Of a DNA stretch of 64,000 nucleotides, positions 18,617 through 27,002 are shown piece after piece. Source of the stretch: Inquilinus limosus DSM 16000 (GTDB lineage: Bacteria > Pseudomonadota > Alphaproteobacteria > DSM-16000 > Inquilinaceae); NCBI RefSeq assembly GCF_000423185.1, contig NZ_AUHM01000002.1:1-64000 (forward strand), read 5' to 3'. Every line of letters starts with the position of its first letter. Position 1 is the stretch's first letter. The position numbers were made by a program, and so were the translations under genes. A model generated the notes under the pieces. The model did no database searches. It was not told where the DNA came from and was given only the letters and a program-made list of their open reading frames with translations.

Positions 18617-19138
18617 ATGGGACATATCCAGCAACTGGCCTTCGCGCTCGGGCCGGTCGAGATCAGGCCGGCTGCGCCGCCGCGACCCCGATCCACCCTC
18701 CAGCCGGCCAAACCGACAACGACCGCCACCCAGCCGCTGCTGCTGCCGGAGGCGCCCTGCCCCGCCGCAGAGGCCGTTTCCGCCGCTGTGGCGCCGGCGC
18801 CTCCTCCCCCTGCGGCCGCGCCCGAGTCCCGCCCGCCTCCCGCCGCCGATGAGCGGCCGCTGGCCGAGGACGCGGCGCCGGTGCAGGCCGCGCTGTATGT
18901 GGTGACCGGCTTCGCGCGGGGGCGCGAGCGGCGGCGAAGCGGATGGCGCCGCCTGCCGGAGCAGGGTTTCGCCAGCCGCCGCTTGGCCGAGGCGCACGCG
19001 GCACGGCTGCTGGACCGCGGCCGCGCCGACGGCGTCATCCTGACCCGGCAGAGGCTGGGCGCGGAGATCGACGCAATGGACGAGCCTGTGATCCTGGCGC
19101 GCCACGGCGAGCTGCCGGCGGAGCTGCTGGAGGGCTGA
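18617..19138 (+). CDS. Hypothetical protein with proline/alanine-rich N-terminal half
   Basis: 173 residues. Residues about 15-85 are low-complexity Pro/Ala. The second half is more ordinary: ALYVVTGFARGRERRRSGWR, then RRLAEAHAARLLDRGRADGVILTRQRL and DEPVILARHGELP. The ALYVV...GF and late VILTR pieces suggest a small alpha/beta domain, but I recognise no family. It lies between a MucR gene and a terminator shared with the sigma-factor gene. Codon use (G/C at third positions) in this frame supports real coding. Function unknown. Confidence 0.6.
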   Translation: MGHIQQLAFALGPVEIRPAAPPRPRSTLQPAKPTTTATQPLLLPEAPCPAAEAVSAAVAPAPPPPAAAPESRPPPAADERPLAEDAAPVQAALYVVTGFARGRERRRSGWRRLPEQGFASRRLAEAHAARLLDRGRADGVILTRQRLGAEIDAMDEPVILARHGELPAELLEG

Positions 19139-19144
19139 CACGGA

Positions 19145-19170
19145 AAGGGCGCCGCGAGGGCGCCCTTCTT
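19145..19170. terminator. Bidirectional intrinsic terminator
   Basis: AAGGGCGCC / GGCGCCCTT is a perfect 9-bp stem with a 5-base loop, followed by CTT on the plus strand and preceded by pyrimidine-rich sequence on the minus strand. It sits between the convergent genes at 18617 and 19192 and probably ends both transcripts. Confidence 0.75.
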
Positions 19171-19191
19171 CGATGATCGAGGCAGGTCCCG

Positions 19192-19698
19192 TCAGTGGAC
19201 GCCGCTCAACTGCCGCAGGCTCTGCCGCGCCCGGCCGAGACGGGAGCGGATGGTGCCGACCGGAACGCCGAGGGCGTCGGCCGCCTCGTCATAGGAGGCG
19301 CCGCCCACCGCGACCATCTCGAGCACCTCGCGGTGGTCGTGGCTGAGCCGTGGCCACGAATCCCGGATCCGGGCGATATCCACCCTCTGCTCCTGGTTGA
19401 CCGGAACGGCGATGTCGCAATCCTCGATCTGGAACTGGACCGCGGCACGATGGGACGGGCCGACGAATTTCGACAGGAAGATCCGGCGCATCATCACCAC
19501 CAGCCAGGCCATCAGGTTGGTGCCGGGCTGCCAGAGGTGGAACTTGCAATAGGCGCGCATCAGCGTCTCCTGCACCAGATCCTCCGCGTCCACCGGATCA
19601 CGGGTCAGCGATGCCGCATACCGCCGGAGATCCGGCAGTTTCGGCGACACGAGGGAAGTGAAGCTGGCGGACTGATCTCCCTTGATTCTCGTCGTCAT
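19192..19698 (-). CDS. ECF-family RNA polymerase sigma factor, EcfG-like
   Basis: 168 residues. Region 2 includes DAEDLVQETLMRAY and LWQPGTNLMAWLVVMMRR; region 4 is LPRLSHDHREVLEMVAVGG-type sequence followed by SYDEAADALGVPVGTIRSRL. The PGTNLMAWL and LGVPVGTIRSRLGRAR blocks resemble the alphaproteobacterial EcfG (general stress) group. No NepR or PhyR gene is adjacent in this window, so this may be one of several EcfG paralogues. Upstream on the same strand is a GGAAC-N16-CGTT element, the form recognised by EcfG-type sigma factors, so the gene is probably auto-activated or controlled by the main stress sigma factor. Confidence 0.85.
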   Translation of the reverse strand: MTTRIKGDQSASFTSLVSPKLPDLRRYAASLTRDPVDAEDLVQETLMRAYCKFHLWQPGTNLMAWLVVMMRRIFLSKFVGPSHRAAVQFQIEDCDIAVPVNQEQRVDIARIRDSWPRLSHDHREVLEMVAVGGASYDEAADALGVPVGTIRSRLGRARQSLRQLSGVH

Positions 19699-19839
19699 CC
19701 TTCACCCTTTCCTGCCCTTCAGCCGTCGCCGGCGCAGGCAAAGCTCTTCTGTCTCCGGAACGAAGCCTGCGGCCTCATCTCCCGGACGCTTCGCAATGAT
19801 CGGACGATCGATTGCCGGTGCGGCGTGAACTGGCGATAG

Positions 19840-19864
19840 AACGCCCAACTACTTCCGATGTTCC
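19840..19864 (-). promoter_or_regulatory. EcfG-type promoter for the sigma-factor gene
   Basis: On the minus strand GGAAC (19864-19860) is followed after exactly 16 bases by CGTT (19843-19840). This fits the GGAAC-N16/17-CGTT consensus of alphaproteobacterial general-stress sigma factors. Transcription would start about 130 bases before the sigma-factor ATG at 19698. Confidence 0.65.
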
Positions 19865-20323
19865 GCCCAACTTCCGCCGAAAACTCATCATATCCGCCTT
19901 GTCGGCCCCAGGCGTTGGCGCCAGATTCACTGCATATCGCCGTTTCGCTTCGCCCAGCCTAACATTTGATAAAGAGAAAAATATTTGACCCGATCTGGCG
20001 ATTACATCATTTGTTATACAATATAGTTCGCCGCCGAGCCGAGACAGGCCGCCCGCAAGCCACGCCCGCCACCGCATATGCGTCTGCTGTTCCGAAATCG
20101 GCCTTCGGCCGATTGAGCTTCGGCCTCCCGACATTCATCAAACAAAAGAATTCCGGCTTCCGCAGCCCTGGCCGCCTGGCCTATGGAGACATTGCGCCGC
20201 CGGACCGCCTGGTCCGGCTGGAACGTCGAGGTTCGGGCCCGGCCCCATCGAGATCCGCCGCGTTCGACGGCGGAGAATGCCTCGCGTCCTTGCGTGGACG
20301 TCGAACAGGAGAAGGCACAGGGA
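19865..20323. other. Intergenic stretch before the sugar-binding-protein pseudogene
   Basis: About 460 bases with no gene I can support. The left part (19950-20030) is A/T-rich, including GATAAAGAGAAAAATATTTG and GTTATACAATATAG, and probably contained the promoter of the now broken ABC transporter gene. Open frames here lack codon bias. Confidence 0.5.
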
Positions 20324-20562
20324 ATGCTCAAGACCTATCTGACGGCGACGGCGGCGAGCCTTCCGACTCCGACCGTTTCGGCCTATGCCCCTCCGCGGCC
20401 GCGCAGGCCGAGGAGGAGGTCGAGGTGACGCACTGGTGGACCTCCGGCGGCGAGGCGGCTGCCCTCGACGCCCTGAAGGAGCAGTTGCAGAAGGAAGGCG
20501 TGTCCTGGAAGGACGCGCCGCTGCTGCCCCGGTTGCGCCCCGGCGCCGAGGCGCGCATCGCA
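20324..20562 (+). pseudogene. Frameshifted and truncated sugar ABC transporter substrate-binding protein
   Basis: A good ribosome site (AGGAGAAGGCACAGGGA) leads to ATG at 20324 and [13 protein letters not shown], the start of a signal peptide. The frame is then lost, and the mature N-terminus continues in another frame as [20 protein letters not shown] and then [10 protein letters not shown]. That is the typical mature start of carbohydrate-binding proteins of the glucose/mannose type. After about 45 residues similarity stops and the frame runs into the next start codon. The remaining 350 residues and the permease and ATPase genes are absent. This looks like decay with a deletion that brought the oxidoreductase gene close. 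Confidence 0.75.
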
Positions 20563-21584
20563 TGACGCCCGTTCGTATCGGACTGATCGGTTACGGGCCG
20601 GCTGCGCGGGTGTTCCACGCCCCCCTGATCGCCGCCTGCCCCGCCGCCGCGCTGGCCGCGGCGGCGGTACGCAACCCGGAGAGCGTGACCGATGCGCCGC
20701 CCGGCCTGCCGATCGTCACCGTCGACGCCCTGCTGGCCGACCCGTCGGTCGAGGCGGTGGTGGTGGCGACGCCGAGCGGCAGTCACCACGCCGTGGCGCG
20801 CCGGGCCCTGGAGGCCGGCAAGCATGTCGTGGTCGACAAGCCGGTCACGGTCACGGCCGCCGAAGCCGACGATCTGATCGCGCTGGCGGCGGAGCGGCGG
20901 CGGGTGCTGACCGTGTTCCACAACCGGCGCTGGGACGGCGACTTCCTGGCGCTCCGGGGCCTGATCGCGGAGGGCCGGCTGGGCCGGGTGCTGTCCTTCG
21001 AATCCAACTACGACCGCTTCCGGCCGACGGTGCGGGCGCGCTGGCGCGAGCAGGCGGTGCCCGGATCGGGGCTGCATTACGACCTCGGCTCGCATCTGAT
21101 CGACCAGGCGCTGGTGCTGTTCGGCCGGCCGGAGGTCGTGCGGGCGGAGCTGCGCGCCATCCGCCCCGGCGCCGAGGCGGTGGACGACGCGGTCTTCACC
21201 CTCGGCTTCGGCCCGGTGCGGGCGCTGCTGCGCTGCCGAATCCTGGCGGCGGAGCCCGGGGCACGGCTGGTGGTGCAGGGCGACCGCGCCACCTTCCGCA
21301 AGATGGAGATCGACCCGCAGGAGGACCATCTGCGCGCCGGCACGGTCCAGACCGAGCCGGAGACCGGCTGGCTGACCATCGGGCAGGAGACGGGCCGGCC
21401 GGAGCCCGAGCGGCTGGCGATCGCGCCCGGCCGCTACGGCACCTTCTATGACGGCTTCGTCGCCGCGGTGCGCGACGGCGCCCCGCCGCCGGTCGACCCG
21501 CGCGACGGCCGCGACGTGATCCGGGTGATCGAGGCCGCGACCGAGAGCTCCGCCACCGGGCGGAACGTCCGGCTGGAGTGGTAG
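20562..21584 (+). CDS. Gfo/Idh/MocA family oxidoreductase
   Basis: 340 residues. The Rossmann start is [20 protein letters not shown], and the family's catalytic-lysine block is [13 protein letters not shown] (Lys93). Then come [12 protein letters not shown] and the [16 protein letters not shown] block, characteristic of the YdgJ-like branch of NAD(P)-dependent sugar or polyol dehydrogenases. The ATG overlaps the end of the broken sugar-binding-protein reading frame, so it probably once belonged to a sugar uptake operon. Substrate unknown. It is followed by a palindromic intergenic repeat. Confidence 0.85.
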   Translation: MTPVRIGLIGYGPAARVFHAPLIAACPAAALAAAAVRNPESVTDAPPGLPIVTVDALLADPSVEAVVVATPSGSHHAVARRALEAGKHVVVDKPVTVTAAEADDLIALAAERRRVLTVFHNRRWDGDFLALRGLIAEGRLGRVLSFESNYDRFRPTVRARWREQAVPGSGLHYDLGSHLIDQALVLFGRPEVVRAELRAIRPGAEAVDDAVFTLGFGPVRALLRCRILAAEPGARLVVQGDRATFRKMEIDPQEDHLRAGTVQTEPETGWLTIGQETGRPEPERLAIAPGRYGTFYDGFVAAVRDGAPPPVDPRDGRDVIRVIEAATESSATGRNVRLEW

Positions 21585-21610
21585 GCGCACCGGCGGCCCA
21601 CGCCTACCTT

Positions 21611-21693
21611 CGTCATGGCGAGCTCCGAAGGGGCGTGGCCATCCAGAAATCGAGCCGCTGGATCGCCACGTCGCTTCGCTCCTCGCGATGACG
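21611..21693. repeat. Palindromic intergenic repeat, copy 1
   Basis: It begins CGTCATGGCGAG and ends CTCGCGATGACG, with GGCGTGGCCATCCAG and CTGGATCGCCACG inside, so it can fold into a long hairpin. Related copies occur near 48501, 61417, 63129 and 63733. Confidence 0.7.
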
Positions 21694-21718
21694 ATGAATT
21701 CCTGGACTCGCTGACGGC

Positions 21719-22735
21719 TCAGCTCGACTGGCGCCGGACCAGGGAGAAGCCGAGGTCGATGATCCGGCTCTCCTCCGCCGAGCCTTTCCCAAGCCGGGCC
21801 AGGATCAGGTCGCCGGCGCGACGGCCCATCTCGTAGGCGGGGATCCGGATCGTGGTCAGGGCCGGCTGCAGCTGTCGGCCGATCTCGAGATCGCCCAGGC
21901 CGACGATGGCGATCTGCCCCGGGACCGCGATGCCGCGCTTTTGGCATTCCAGCAGACCGCCGACCGCCATCACGTCGGTGGCGAAGAAGACGCCGTCGAG
22001 ATCCGGGGCGCGGGCCAGCAGACGGTCGAGCGAAACCCGGCCGGCCTCGATCGACAGGTCGGCCGGGGTCTCGGTCTCGGGCGCGGCGGCACCGGCGCCG
22101 ACGAGGGCCTCGGTGAAGCCCGCCAGCCGCGCCGCGGCCCGGCTTTCGGCCGAGCCGACGAAGGCGCAGCGCCGCCGGCCACGTTCGACGAGATGCCGCG
22201 CCACCTCCGCGCCGGCCGCGAAATTGGAGAAGCCGACGGCCATGTCGATCGGGTCCTCCGACAGCTCCCAGGTCTCGACCACCGGGATGCCGTGCTGGCG
22301 CAGCAGGGCCCGCACCGCCTCGTCCGGCACGGCGCCGACCAGCACCAGGGCGTCCGGCCGGCGGCCGACCAGGGCGCGCACCAGCTGGCGACGCTTGTCC
22401 TCGGAATAGGCGTAGTCGCCGATCACCAGATGCAGCCCGGCCGCCTCCGCTGCGTCGGCGACGCCGCGCACGGTCTCGGAGAAGACCGAGTTGCCGATGG
22501 TCGGCACCAGCACCGCCAGGATGCCGCTGCGGCGCGAGGCCAGGCTGCTGGCCGACAGGTTGGGGACGTAGCCCAGCGATTCGACTGCGGCCTGGATCCG
22601 CGCCAGCGTCTCCGGCGTCACCTTCCCCTCGCCGCGCAGGGCGCGCGACACCGTCATCGGGGAGGTGCCCGCCAGCGCTGCCACATCCTCGATGCGCGGC
22701 TTTCGGCCCGGTTTCGCTGCTGTGTCGTCTCGCAT
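21719..22735 (-). CDS. LacI family transcriptional regulator
   Basis: 338 residues from ATG 22735; the in-frame upstream extension has no family similarity. The helix-turn-helix IEDVAALAGTSPMTVSRALR is at about 15-34, followed by the hinge YVPNLSASSLASRRSG, then a periplasmic-binding-protein-like effector domain (VLVPTIGNSVFSETVRGV, VVETWELSEDPID, GVFFATDVMAVGGL, PALTTIRIPAYEMGRRA). It is GntR/GalR-like in layout and probably binds a sugar or sugar acid. It is transcribed away from the PhyH/MHS pair, and two identical palindromes in the shared promoter region are its likely operators, so it should repress itself and that pair. Confidence 0.92.
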   Translation of the reverse strand: MRDDTAAKPGRKPRIEDVAALAGTSPMTVSRALRGEGKVTPETLARIQAAVESLGYVPNLSASSLASRRSGILAVLVPTIGNSVFSETVRGVADAAEAAGLHLVIGDYAYSEDKRRQLVRALVGRRPDALVLVGAVPDEAVRALLRQHGIPVVETWELSEDPIDMAVGFSNFAAGAEVARHLVERGRRRCAFVGSAESRAAARLAGFTEALVGAGAAAPETETPADLSIEAGRVSLDRLLARAPDLDGVFFATDVMAVGGLLECQKRGIAVPGQIAIVGLGDLEIGRQLQPALTTIRIPAYEMGRRAGDLILARLGKGSAEESRIIDLGFSLVRRQSS

Positions 22736-22801
22736 GCCGCAGACCTTGAAGCGAAGCCGCAGCGATTTGCAAGCCGGCCGCGGGCGTTGACGGCCCTTCG
22801 C

Positions 22802-22835
22802 GGTAGCGCTACCGTTCTGCCACGGTAGCGCTACC
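22802..22835. promoter_or_regulatory. Twin LacI-family operators
   Basis: The perfect palindrome GGTAGCGCTACC occurs at 22802-22813 and 22824-22835, with starts 22 bases apart, about two turns of helix. Its centre (CG within AGCGCT) is typical of LacI-family sites. It lies 67 bases before the LacI start and 22 bases before the dioxygenase start. Confidence 0.85.
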
Positions 22836-22857
22836 AAACCCCCAAGGGAGAAACGCC

Positions 22858-23733
22858 ATGATCAAAGACGAAGAGGTCGCTGCGTATCGAAGGGACGGGG
22901 TGGTGGTGGTCGAGGACGTGCTGGACGCGGCGCAGCTGGCCGAGGCCCGGCGGGTGGTGGCCGAGTTCATCGAAGGGGCGTGCGCGGTCACCGCGCACAC
23001 CGATGTCTACGACCTCGAGCCCGGGCACACGCCCGAGGCGCCGCGGGTGCGCCGGATCAAGACGCCGCACAAGCACCACCCGCTGTTCTGGGACATCGCC
23101 CGGTCGCCCCGGCTGGTGGCGATCCTGCAGCGCCTGCTGGGGCCGGGCGTCCGGCTGCACGGCTCGAAGATCAACCTGAAGTCGCCGCAGTTCGGGTCGC
23201 CGGTCGAATGGCACCAGGACTGGGCCTTCTACCCGCACACCAATGACGACATCCTGGCCGTCGGCGTGATGCTGGACGACTGCACGGTCGAGAACGGGGC
23301 GATGCTGGTGCTGCCCGGAACCCATCAGGGCCCGGTCTACGACCATCATTCCGACGGCTATTTCTGCGGGGCGATGGATCCGGAGACCTGCGGCCTGGAC
23401 TTCAGCCGCGCGGTGCCGGCGGTCGGCCGTGCCGGGTCGATGAGCTTCCACCATGTCCGCGCCGTGCACGGCTCGGCCCAGAACACCTCAGACAAGCCGC
23501 GCGCGCTGCTGCTGTACGAGTTCGCCGCGGCCGACGCCTGGCCGCTGATGGGCGTGCCGGACTTGGCGGCCTTCGACAGCCGCATCGTGGCCGGCGAGCC
23601 CACCATCACCCCGCGGCTGGCCGATGTGCCGGTGCGCATGCCGCTGCCGCCGGCGCCGCGCCAGGGCTCGATCTACGAGAACCAGAGCACGGCCAAGTCG
23701 CGCTATTTCGCGGACCGCAAGACCGCTGCTTGA
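22858..23733 (+). CDS. Phytanoyl-CoA dioxygenase (PhyH) family protein
   Basis: 291 residues of the Fe(II)/2-oxoglutarate dioxygenase fold. The iron ligands are visible: His119 and Asp121 in EWHQDWAFYPHTND, and His204 in VHGSAQN; Arg in KPRALLLYEF should hold 2-oxoglutarate. It hydroxylates a small substrate that cannot be predicted; bacterial relatives act on many metabolites. The ribosome site is GGGAGAAACGCC. It is the first gene after the LacI operators and is followed by an MHS transporter, so the pair probably imports and oxidises the LacI effector or its precursor. Confidence 0.87.
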   Translation: MIKDEEVAAYRRDGVVVVEDVLDAAQLAEARRVVAEFIEGACAVTAHTDVYDLEPGHTPEAPRVRRIKTPHKHHPLFWDIARSPRLVAILQRLLGPGVRLHGSKINLKSPQFGSPVEWHQDWAFYPHTNDDILAVGVMLDDCTVENGAMLVLPGTHQGPVYDHHSDGYFCGAMDPETCGLDFSRAVPAVGRAGSMSFHHVRAVHGSAQNTSDKPRALLLYEFAAADAWPLMGVPDLAAFDSRIVAGEPTITPRLADVPVRMPLPPAPRQGSIYENQSTAKSRYFADRKTAA

Positions 23734-23738
23734 GCAGA

Positions 23739-23762
23739 GCCCGGTCCCGCACGGGACCGGGC
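23739..23762 (+). other. Strong hairpin between the dioxygenase and transporter genes
   Basis: GCCCGGTCCCG and CGGGACCGGGC form a perfect 11-bp stem with two unpaired bases between them, extended by GAGC/GCTC. It has no T-run. It may reduce or stabilise, rather than end, the operon transcript before the MHS gene. Confidence 0.55.
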
Positions 23763-23814
23763 GGCTCAAACCATCAATAACCGGCCCGAGCCGGACCAAG
23801 GGAGAGGACGCCAC

Positions 23815-25182
23815 ATGGGAAATGCACCCCCGCAGGGGGCGGGCGCGCCGAAGCGCCCGCTGACCCGGGTCATGTTCGCCGCGGCCGTGGGCTCGGCGCT
23901 GGAATGGTACGATTTCTTCATCTACGGCACCGCCGCCGCCCTGGTGTTCGGCGAGCTGTTCTTCCCGAAATTCGACCCCAATGTCGGCATGCTGGTGTCG
24001 CTGGCGACCTTCGGCGTGGGCTTCCTGGCCCGGCCCTTCGGCGGCCTCTTGTTCGGCCATCTCGGCGACCGCTGGGGGCGCAAGCCGGTGCTGGTCATCA
24101 CCATCCTGATGGTGGGCGGCAGCACCTTCCTGATCGGCCTTCTGCCGACCTATGACCAGATCGGCCTGTGGGCGCCGCTGCTGCTGGTGCTGATGCGTCT
24201 GCTGCAGGGGCTGGGGGCCGGCGCCGAATATGGCGGCGCGGTGCTGCTGGCGGTGGAATACGCGCCGGACGGGCGGCGCGGCTTCTTCGGCAGCTTCGCG
24301 CCGATGGGCGTGACCATCGGCAACCTGCTGGCCGCCGGCGTGTTCGGGCTGGTCACCCTGCTGCCGCATGAGGAGCTGCTGGCCTGGGGCTGGCGCATCC
24401 CGTTCCTGATCAGCCTGCTGCTGCTGGGCTTCGGCGTGTTCATCCGGATGCGGATCGACGAGACGCCGGTCTTCGCCGAGACGCAGGAGCGGCAGCCGCC
24501 GATCCGGGCGCCGGCCCTGGCCGCGCTGCGCCGCCACCCGCGCAACTTCGCCGTCGTGGTCGGGGCGCGGATGGCCGAGAACGGCCTGGGTTACCTGTTC
24601 CCGGTCTTCGGCCTCAGCTACATCATCAACACCCTGCACCTGCCGCGCGACGTGGCGCTGCTGGGCGTGTTCGGCGGCAACTTCGCCGAGATCTTCGGCA
24701 TCCTGTTCTTCGGCTGGCTGTCGGACAAGGTCGGGCGGCGGCCGGTCTATATGGGCGGGGCGCTGTTCTCCGCCGTCTTCGCCGTGCCCTTCTTCATGAT
24801 GCTGAACACCGGCGACACCACCGCCATCCTGCTGGCCTTCGTGCTGATCATGGGCATTGGCGGCGGGGCGATGTTCGGGCCGCAGGCGGCCTATTTCGCC
24901 GAGCTGTTCGGGCCGCGGCTGCGCTTCAGCGGCTTCGCCTTCGCGCGGGAGCTGGGATCGATCCTGGCCGGCGGCCCCGCCCCGGCCCTGTCGGCGATGC
25001 TGGTGATCTGGTTCGACGGGGCGCCCTGGGGCGTCGCGCTCTACGTCATCCTGCTGTCGCTGATCACCGTCGCCGCCGTGTGGTGGGGGCCGGAGACCAG
25101 CGAGAGCGACCTCAGGGTCGACTATTCGACGGCGGAGGAGCGGCGGCCGGAGCGGGCGCAGGCGGTCCCGGTCCGGACTTAG
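23815..25182 (+). CDS. MFS transporter, metabolite:H+ symporter (MHS) family
   Basis: 455 residues with about 12 membrane segments. The MHS signature near the N-terminus is ALEWYDFFIYGTAAALVF, followed by FLARPFGGLLFGHLGDRWGR and, in loop 8-9, FGWLSDKVGRRPVYMGG. Family members such as ShiA, ProP and KgtP import organic acids or betaines with protons. It lies 81 bases after the PhyH gene under the same LacI control, so it probably brings in that enzyme's substrate. It converges with the RidA-family gene, with two bases between stops. Substrate unknown. Confidence 0.9.
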   Translation: MGNAPPQGAGAPKRPLTRVMFAAAVGSALEWYDFFIYGTAAALVFGELFFPKFDPNVGMLVSLATFGVGFLARPFGGLLFGHLGDRWGRKPVLVITILMVGGSTFLIGLLPTYDQIGLWAPLLLVLMRLLQGLGAGAEYGGAVLLAVEYAPDGRRGFFGSFAPMGVTIGNLLAAGVFGLVTLLPHEELLAWGWRIPFLISLLLLGFGVFIRMRIDETPVFAETQERQPPIRAPALAALRRHPRNFAVVVGARMAENGLGYLFPVFGLSYIINTLHLPRDVALLGVFGGNFAEIFGILFFGWLSDKVGRRPVYMGGALFSAVFAVPFFMMLNTGDTTAILLAFVLIMGIGGGAMFGPQAAYFAELFGPRLRFSGFAFARELGSILAGGPAPALSAMLVIWFDGAPWGVALYVILLSLITVAAVWWGPETSESDLRVDYSTAEERRPERAQAVPVRT

Positions 25183-25184
25183 GC

Positions 25185-25571
25185 TCAGGCGGCGGCGATC
25201 ACCTCGATCTCGACCAGCCAGTCCGGCGACAGCGTTTGCGCCACCAGGGCCGTGGTCGGCACGACATGGCCCTGGAGCGCCTCGACGCGGGCGGCCTGGT
25301 TGGCCTCGGCGTAGGCCGGGTCGCGCAGATAGCTGGTGATCCGCACGATGTTGCGCACCGTCATGTCGGCGCTGGCCAGGATGGTGCGGATGTTCGACCA
25401 GATCAGCTCCAGTTGCTGCTCCAGCGTCGTGCCGGGGACGCCCTGGGCGTCGAGACCCATGGTGCCGGCGATGTAGAGGATCCGGTTCGGCTGCCGCACC
25501 TCCAGCGCATGGATGTAGTCGGGCGTCGCCGGATAGATGCCGCTGGTCGGGTTGTGCGGAACGGTCTGCAT
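25185..25571 (-). CDS. RidA/YjgF family protein
   Basis: 128 residues, the usual size for this trimeric fold. Recognisable pieces are RILYIAGTMGLDAQGV, LEQQLELIWSNIRTIL, IVRITSYLRDP and VEIEVIAAA at the C-terminus. The canonical RidA arginine motif appears changed (VPTTALVAQTLSPDWLVEIE), placing it outside the strict imine-deaminase group. The ATG at 25571 is preceded by AAGGGGGAGTC; a further in-frame ATG upstream has no such site. It faces away from mtnK across 135 bases. Confidence 0.85.
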   Translation of the reverse strand: MQTVPHNPTSGIYPATPDYIHALEVRQPNRILYIAGTMGLDAQGVPGTTLEQQLELIWSNIRTILASADMTVRNIVRITSYLRDPAYAEANQAARVEALQGHVVPTTALVAQTLSPDWLVEIEVIAAA

Positions 25572-25706
25572 GACTCCCCCTTTTGCTTGCATGCCTTGCA
25601 TCGCATCGATCGGGGTCGCCCGGCAATCGGCCGCGCTTGACAGCAGGGGAGCCGGCTTCCGACACTCCGCCCCGTTCAAGAGCAAGAACGTGGCGGAGGC
25701 TGGAAC

Positions 25707-26999
25707 ATGAGTGAGGCGCAGGAGAGCCGGCTGACCGGCGGGCCGGACTACCGGCCGCTGGACGAGGCCTCGATCCGCCCCTATCTCGCCGGCCTGCCCG
25801 CGATCCGCGACGCGCTGGGCGGCGACCCGGCCGGCTGGCACGTCACCGAGGTCGGCGACGGCAACCTGAACCTGGTGTTCATCGTCCGGGGATCGGCCGG
25901 CGGTCTCGTGGTCAAGCAGGCCCTGCCTTATGTCCGGCTGGTCGGCGACAGCTGGCCGCTGCCGCTGGACCGCGCCTGGTTCGAATGGCACGCGCTGTCC
26001 GAGCAGGCGCGGCACGTGCCGCGCCTGGTGCCGAAGCTGCACCATTTCGATGCGACCATGGCGCTGATCGTGATGGAGTGGCTGACGCCGCACATCATCC
26101 TGCGCAAGGGGCTGATCGCCGGCACGCGTTATCCGCATCTCGCCGGGCATATGGCGGAGTTCCTGGCCCAGACGCTGTTCAAGACCTCGGACCTGCACGC
26201 CCCGGCCGCCGAGAAGAAGGCCAAGATGGCGCCGTTCTGCGCCAACACGGCGCTGTGCAGGATCACCGAGGACCTGGTCTTCACCGATCCCTACCGGATC
26301 GCCGAGCTGAACCGCTGGACCTCGCCGCAACTGGACGGCATCGCCGCCGAGTTCCGCGCCGATGCCGCCGCCAAGGTGGCGGTGCAGGAGCTGAAATGGG
26401 CCTTCCTGACCCGGGCCGAGGCGCTGGTGCATGGCGACCTGCACACCGGGTCGATCATGGTGACGGAGACCGACAGCCGCGCCATCGACCCGGAATTCGC
26501 CTTCTACGGCCCGATGGGCTTCGATGTCGGCGCCCTGCTGGCCAATTTCTTCCTGGCCTATTTCGCCCAGGAAGGCCATGCGACGACGGCGGACGACCGT
26601 GACGCCTACCGCAGCTGGCTCTTGGTCCAGGCCGAGGCGATCTGGACCGGCTTCGAGAAGAGATTCCTGGAGCTGTGGCGGGCCGAGAACACGGGCGACG
26701 CATTCAGCCGCGACCTGTTCGCCGACGGCGACGGCGCCCTGGCGCTGGACGCCCATCGCAAGGCCACCATGGCCCGGCTGTTCCGCGACACGGTCGGCTT
26801 CGCCGGCGCCAAGATGGTCCGGCGCATCCTGGGGCTGGCCCATGTCGCCGACCTCGAGACCATCGCCGACCCGGACCTGCGCGCCGCCTGCGAGACCAAG
26901 GCGTTGCGCCTGGCCCGCGCCTTCCTGGTCGAGCGCGACCGCTTCACCGGCCCGGCCGATCTGCGCCACGCGGCCGAGACCGTCTTCCGCGAGGGTTGA
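25707..26999 (+). CDS. mtnK: S-methyl-5-thioribose kinase
   Basis: 430 residues. MtnK phosphorylates methylthioribose with ATP in the methionine salvage pathway. The nucleotide loop EVGDGNLNLVFIV, the catalytic HGDLHTGSIM (His242, Asp244) and DPEFAFYGPMGFDVG (Asp261) match the family. The C-terminal KMVRRILGLAHVADLE block is also typical. The next gene, mtnA, starts three bases after the stop and supplies the next step. No MTA nucleosidase/phosphorylase or mtnBCD genes are visible nearby. Confidence 0.96.
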   Translation: MSEAQESRLTGGPDYRPLDEASIRPYLAGLPAIRDALGGDPAGWHVTEVGDGNLNLVFIVRGSAGGLVVKQALPYVRLVGDSWPLPLDRAWFEWHALSEQARHVPRLVPKLHHFDATMALIVMEWLTPHIILRKGLIAGTRYPHLAGHMAEFLAQTLFKTSDLHAPAAEKKAKMAPFCANTALCRITEDLVFTDPYRIAELNRWTSPQLDGIAAEFRADAAAKVAVQELKWAFLTRAEALVHGDLHTGSIMVTETDSRAIDPEFAFYGPMGFDVGALLANFFLAYFAQEGHATTADDRDAYRSWLLVQAEAIWTGFEKRFLELWRAENTGDAFSRDLFADGDGALALDAHRKATMARLFRDTVGFAGAKMVRRILGLAHVADLETIADPDLRAACETKALRLARAFLVERDRFTGPADLRHAAETVFREG

Positions 27000-27002
27000 G
27001 CC

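Noticed and set aside
20324-20428. Short secreted peptide from the ATG at 20324
   Set aside because: Better explained as the signal-peptide remnant of a frameshifted sugar-binding protein, since the mature start follows in another frame.
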